From positions 113,974 through 177,973 of the forward strand of contig DF239294.1 in assembly GCA_000507305.1 (NCBI GenBank): DNA of 64,000 nt, given 5' to 3'. The DNA is from Breviolum minutum Mf 1.05b.01 (taxonomy: Eukaryota > Sar > Dinophyceae > Suessiales > Symbiodiniaceae). The first letter of the stretch is position 1. Every line of letters starts with the position of its first letter. Shown piece after piece: positions 63,712 through 64,000 of this stretch. The translations under genes and the position numbers were made by a program. The notes beneath the pieces were generated by a model. The model had not been told where the DNA came from. It did no database searches and saw only the letters and a list, made by a program, of their open reading frames with translations.

Positions 63712-64000
63712 ATGGGATGGCCAAACCAAGCTCGCTACTGGAAGGGCTCATGGCAATCTGGTGGCAATGGCAAAGGTGGTGGAGGGAAGCCGGGAAAAGG
63801 CAAAGCCCCCACGTCTCAGAAGGAGAACAAGGAGATGGAAAAGCCCAAGGACGGAGAAAGAGACCTCATCCCGGACTACGACAAGATTCCTGGAGGGCAA
63901 CCAGAACAATCTTCCTCCTCGGCGCCATCTACCTCTACGGACAATTTGCGAAAGGTGGTGAAGGCCATTGCGGAGTCCAACACGGTATCGCTACCAGCAG
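63712..64000 (+). CDS. Gly/Lys-rich ORF, gag- or ORF1-like, incomplete
   Basis: After a TGA the frame opens at ATG: MGWPNQARYWKGSWQSGG, then NGKGGGGKPGKGKAPTSQKE and GERDLIPDYDKIPGGQPEQS, and runs off the window. The basic Gly/Lys run followed by a Ser/Pro-rich linker resembles nucleic-acid-binding ORF1 or gag-type proteins of retrotransposons. That is inference, since no zinc knuckle or enzyme domain lies inside the window. Confidence 0.5.
   Translation, partial: MGWPNQARYWKGSWQSGGNGKGGGGKPGKGKAPTSQKENKEMEKPKDGERDLIPDYDKIPGGQPEQSSSSAPSTSTDNLRKVVKAIAESNTVSLPA

Larger units (their letters stand above)
63066..64000 (+). mobile_element. Retroposed cDNA or retroelement, right end outside window
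   Basis: Starts with the relict spliced leader inside a family D hairpin. The 935 bp to the window end are GC-richer, free of the hairpin families and largely open in one frame or another, as expected for a cDNA copy. The best frame changes at least twice (near 63400 and 63700), so this copy is either decayed or has introns or errors. Two coding pieces are listed separately. Confidence 0.65.

Noticed and set aside
1-64000. tRNA, rRNA, SL RNA gene or other structural RNA
   Set aside because: No cloverleaf with conserved TTCGA-type arm, no rRNA core and no SL RNA gene context were noticed; the only leader match lacks a downstream donor-type GT directly after the AAG.

Overview
This window is most simply read as nuclear DNA of a dinoflagellate, probably of the Symbiodiniaceae/Suessiales type. 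Coding sequence is cut into many short exons (about 40-200 nt) in long, AT-rich introns. Splice donors inferred from protein continuity are a mixture of GT, GC and GA. A 22-nt segment at 63066-63087 matches the dinoflagellate spliced leader at 21 of 22 positions. No bacterial operon, rRNA, tRNA or CRISPR was recognised. Nearly all exons lie on the + strand.

Layout. 0.3-5.8 kb: six candidate exons of an unidentified gene. 7.3-7.8 kb: a minus-strand coding-like remnant with a frame change. 8.0-18.1 kb: a leucine-rich-repeat (LRR) gene whose exons mostly join in phase. 19-33 kb: about seventeen candidate exons of unknown function. 33.7-50.5 kb: a CMGC-group (DYRK-like) protein kinase readable through fourteen exons, from the glycine loop to subdomain XI, but with an apparent 4-nt deletion in the catalytic loop. 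51-62.6 kb: scattered candidate exons, a 1-kb element with terminal inverted repeats carrying a minisatellite and an open frame (58378-59371), and a (TTG)n tract. 63.07 kb to the window end: a GC-richer block without the hairpin repeats, starting with the relict spliced leader, best explained as a reinserted cDNA or retroelement.

The non-coding space is packed with about ten families of short (roughly 80-150 bp) hairpin elements resembling MITEs or introners. They account for most of the apparent short ORFs. Three single Ns mark assembly joins; two of them sit between duplicated flanks.

The LRR and kinase exons share strand and spacing and could belong to one long gene or to neighbouring genes; sequence alone does not decide this. 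Exon edges are inferred from reading frame and AG/GT-GC-GA positions without transcript support and may be off by several bases.
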